DNA of 64,000 nt from SAR202 cluster bacterium (lineage in GTDB: Bacteria; Chloroflexota; Dehalococcoidia; Lucifugimonadales; VGZR01), in the NCBI GenBank assembly GCA_016872515.1, contig VGZR01000005.1, forward strand, positions 1 through 64,000, read 5' to 3'. The position numbers and the translations under genes are program-made. A model generated the notes under the pieces. That model did not search any database. It saw nothing but the letters and a program-made list of their open reading frames with translations, and was not told the DNA's origin. Position 1 is the first letter of the stretch, and every line of letters begins with the position of its first letter. Shown here piece after piece: positions 63,090 through 64,000 of the stretch.

Positions 63090-64000
63090 TCACTCGCTCG
63101 CCACGACGACGATAGGCTGCGCGATGATCCAGAGGCTGGTGGCGGTGTAGCCGACCATGAGCAGCAGCATGGGGTACTGGCTGCGCAGGGCACTCGAGCG
63201 GCCCTCCATCTGCCGTAGGGAGACCAGATGGGCCAGATAGACGGCGATGATGTGGCCGAGGACAATCACGGCTATGGAGGTGAACCAGAGGAACTTGGCA
63301 TTGATGACCAGCAGGTTGACGCGGTACGACGCGGTGCCGAACAGGTCCCAGCCGAAGCCGAAGGGATCGGATACAAGAGGGATGATGAGCTGTCCCTGCA
63401 CGGCGAGGAGTGAGATGTAGTGGGCAACGTTGTAGGCCAGGGCGATGGGGACGAGGGAGAAGACGAAGACGCGGGCCAACTCGGCAACGGAGGCGTCGGT
63501 GCCTGAGAGGCGCTTCATGAGCCAGGAGAAGCCGAAGTACACCGCCACGAACGCCGCCGGCACGGCCAGCAGGCCGACCGTGTCCACAACGCTGGCGACA
63601 CCAGCTCCCGTCCGGTCCTGGAAGAAGCGCTGTACGCTGTTCCAGGCGGACGTCTCGTTGAGGCCATCGAATGTGACGGTCGCCAGAGTGAGGACGACGA
63701 AGACGAGCATGGCGGTGGAAACGCGCCCTGGGCGGGCGAGGCCGACGGCGAAGGGCCGCAGGTTGAACTCTCTTTGCTCCGGCGCCGCCCGCTCGAAGCA
63801 GGCATAGCAGTCCACGCAGCCCTCAGCGGTGGGGCTGCACTCCACCTCGCAGCCGTGGCAGGCCCTGGTGTCCTTCACCCTCGCCTCGGTGGGCGAGAAA
63901 CGGCTGAAGAGGCCGAACAGGACGCTGAAGGCCTCGCCACGAGAGAGCCACACGTGCTTGCCGAACAGGTACATGCCGCCCCAGGTGATGAGGGAGTAGA
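63090..64000 (-). CDS. Polytopic membrane protein with Cys cluster, partial
   Basis: The frame is open to the window edge (YSLITWGG precedes the tracked Met), so the true N-terminus lies outside. The visible 302 residues have KHVWLSRGEAFSVLFGLFSRFSP, a Cys-rich loop (CHGCEVECSPTAEGCVDCYACF), and five or six membrane helices. It resembles proteins sometimes annotated 'fenitrothion hydrolase', an uncertain name. The Cys loop could bind a metal. It reads toward htpX, with a 145-nt spacer. Function not assignable. Confidence 0.6.
   Translation of the reverse strand, partial: YSLITWGGMYLFGKHVWLSRGEAFSVLFGLFSRFSPTEARVKDTRACHGCEVECSPTAEGCVDCYACFERAAPEQREFNLRPFAVGLARPGRVSTAMLVFVVLTLATVTFDGLNETSAWNSVQRFFQDRTGAGVASVVDTVGLLAVPAAFVAVYFGFSWLMKRLSGTDASVAELARVFVFSLVPIALAYNVAHYISLLAVQGQLIIPLVSDPFGFGWDLFGTASYRVNLLVINAKFLWFTSIAVIVLGHIIAVYLAHLVSLRQMEGRSSALRSQYPMLLLMVGYTATSLWIIAQPIVVVASE

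Overview
The window reads as one continuous stretch of a GC-rich bacterial chromosome. Genes are tightly packed, many overlap by 1-4 nt, and GTG/TTG starts are common. The order dprA-topA-xerC-aroQ-pepP-efp-xseA-xseB, the two-gene (split) transketolase, the short PSP1-domain protein next to holB, the PspAB-HtpX pair and many Pro/Thr-linker lipoproteins suggest a member of the Chloroflexota, perhaps Dehalococcoidia/SAR202-like. This is an inference from gene content; there is no rRNA in the window to settle it.

Layout. 1-3.2 kb: a tandem pair of SDR oxidoreductases (the first cut by the window edge), a CvpA-like membrane protein, an HNH endonuclease and a 0.4-kb element bounded by inverted repeats. 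3.2-6.5 kb (minus): a frameshifted GyrI-like gene, a very short PSP1 protein, holB and lysA. 6.6-12.2 kb: a VapBC toxin-antitoxin pair and assorted metabolic genes (VOC protein, PQQ-type sugar dehydrogenase lipoprotein, MDR dehydrogenase, PNPOx-like protein, amidase). 12.4-15.7 kb: the tig-clpP-clpX proteostasis operon. 15.9-27.1 kb (minus): a formyltransferase, a rhomboid-TPR protease, a PHP protein, exonuclease VII, EF-P, an aminopeptidase, aroQ, xerC, topA and a doubly frameshifted dprA. 27.3-28.1 kb: a decayed SnoaL-like gene and two tRNA-Ser genes. 28.1-35.9 kb (minus): aspS, an Lrp regulator, a zinc-ribbon membrane protein, plsY, a PHP phosphoesterase, a YmdB-like phosphodiesterase, RNase Y and an AlkD-like glycosylase. 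36-43 kb (plus): an MFS transporter, the purine genes purF-purM-purH, a glycosyltransferase and a nicotinamidase-like protein. 43-47.9 kb (minus): tilS, a CBS/CorC protein, recX and recA. 48-54.6 kb (plus): a class-I amidotransferase-like hydrolase, gyrA, an M28 peptidase lipoprotein and ffh. 54.6-58.6 kb: the accessory part, with large palindromes, a wrecked primase/helicase of a mobile element, and two copies of a structured ~180-bp repeat flanking the split transketolase. 58.6-64 kb: an HExxH lipoprotein, metF, PspAB, HtpX and a membrane protein that runs off the end.

No intact new defence or biosynthetic system is visible. The unusual material is structural: (1) a MITE-like repeat family with nested hairpins and covarying stems; (2) near-perfect palindromes, one inserted in frame in a lipoprotein linker; (3) remnants of an integrated element; (4) several frameshifts, each at a homopolymer run, which may be sequencing errors rather than biology. 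Many promoters can be read directly, including consensus -35/-10 pairs before purF and gyrA, and several -10 boxes lie so close to the start codon that leaderless or near-leaderless transcripts are likely.
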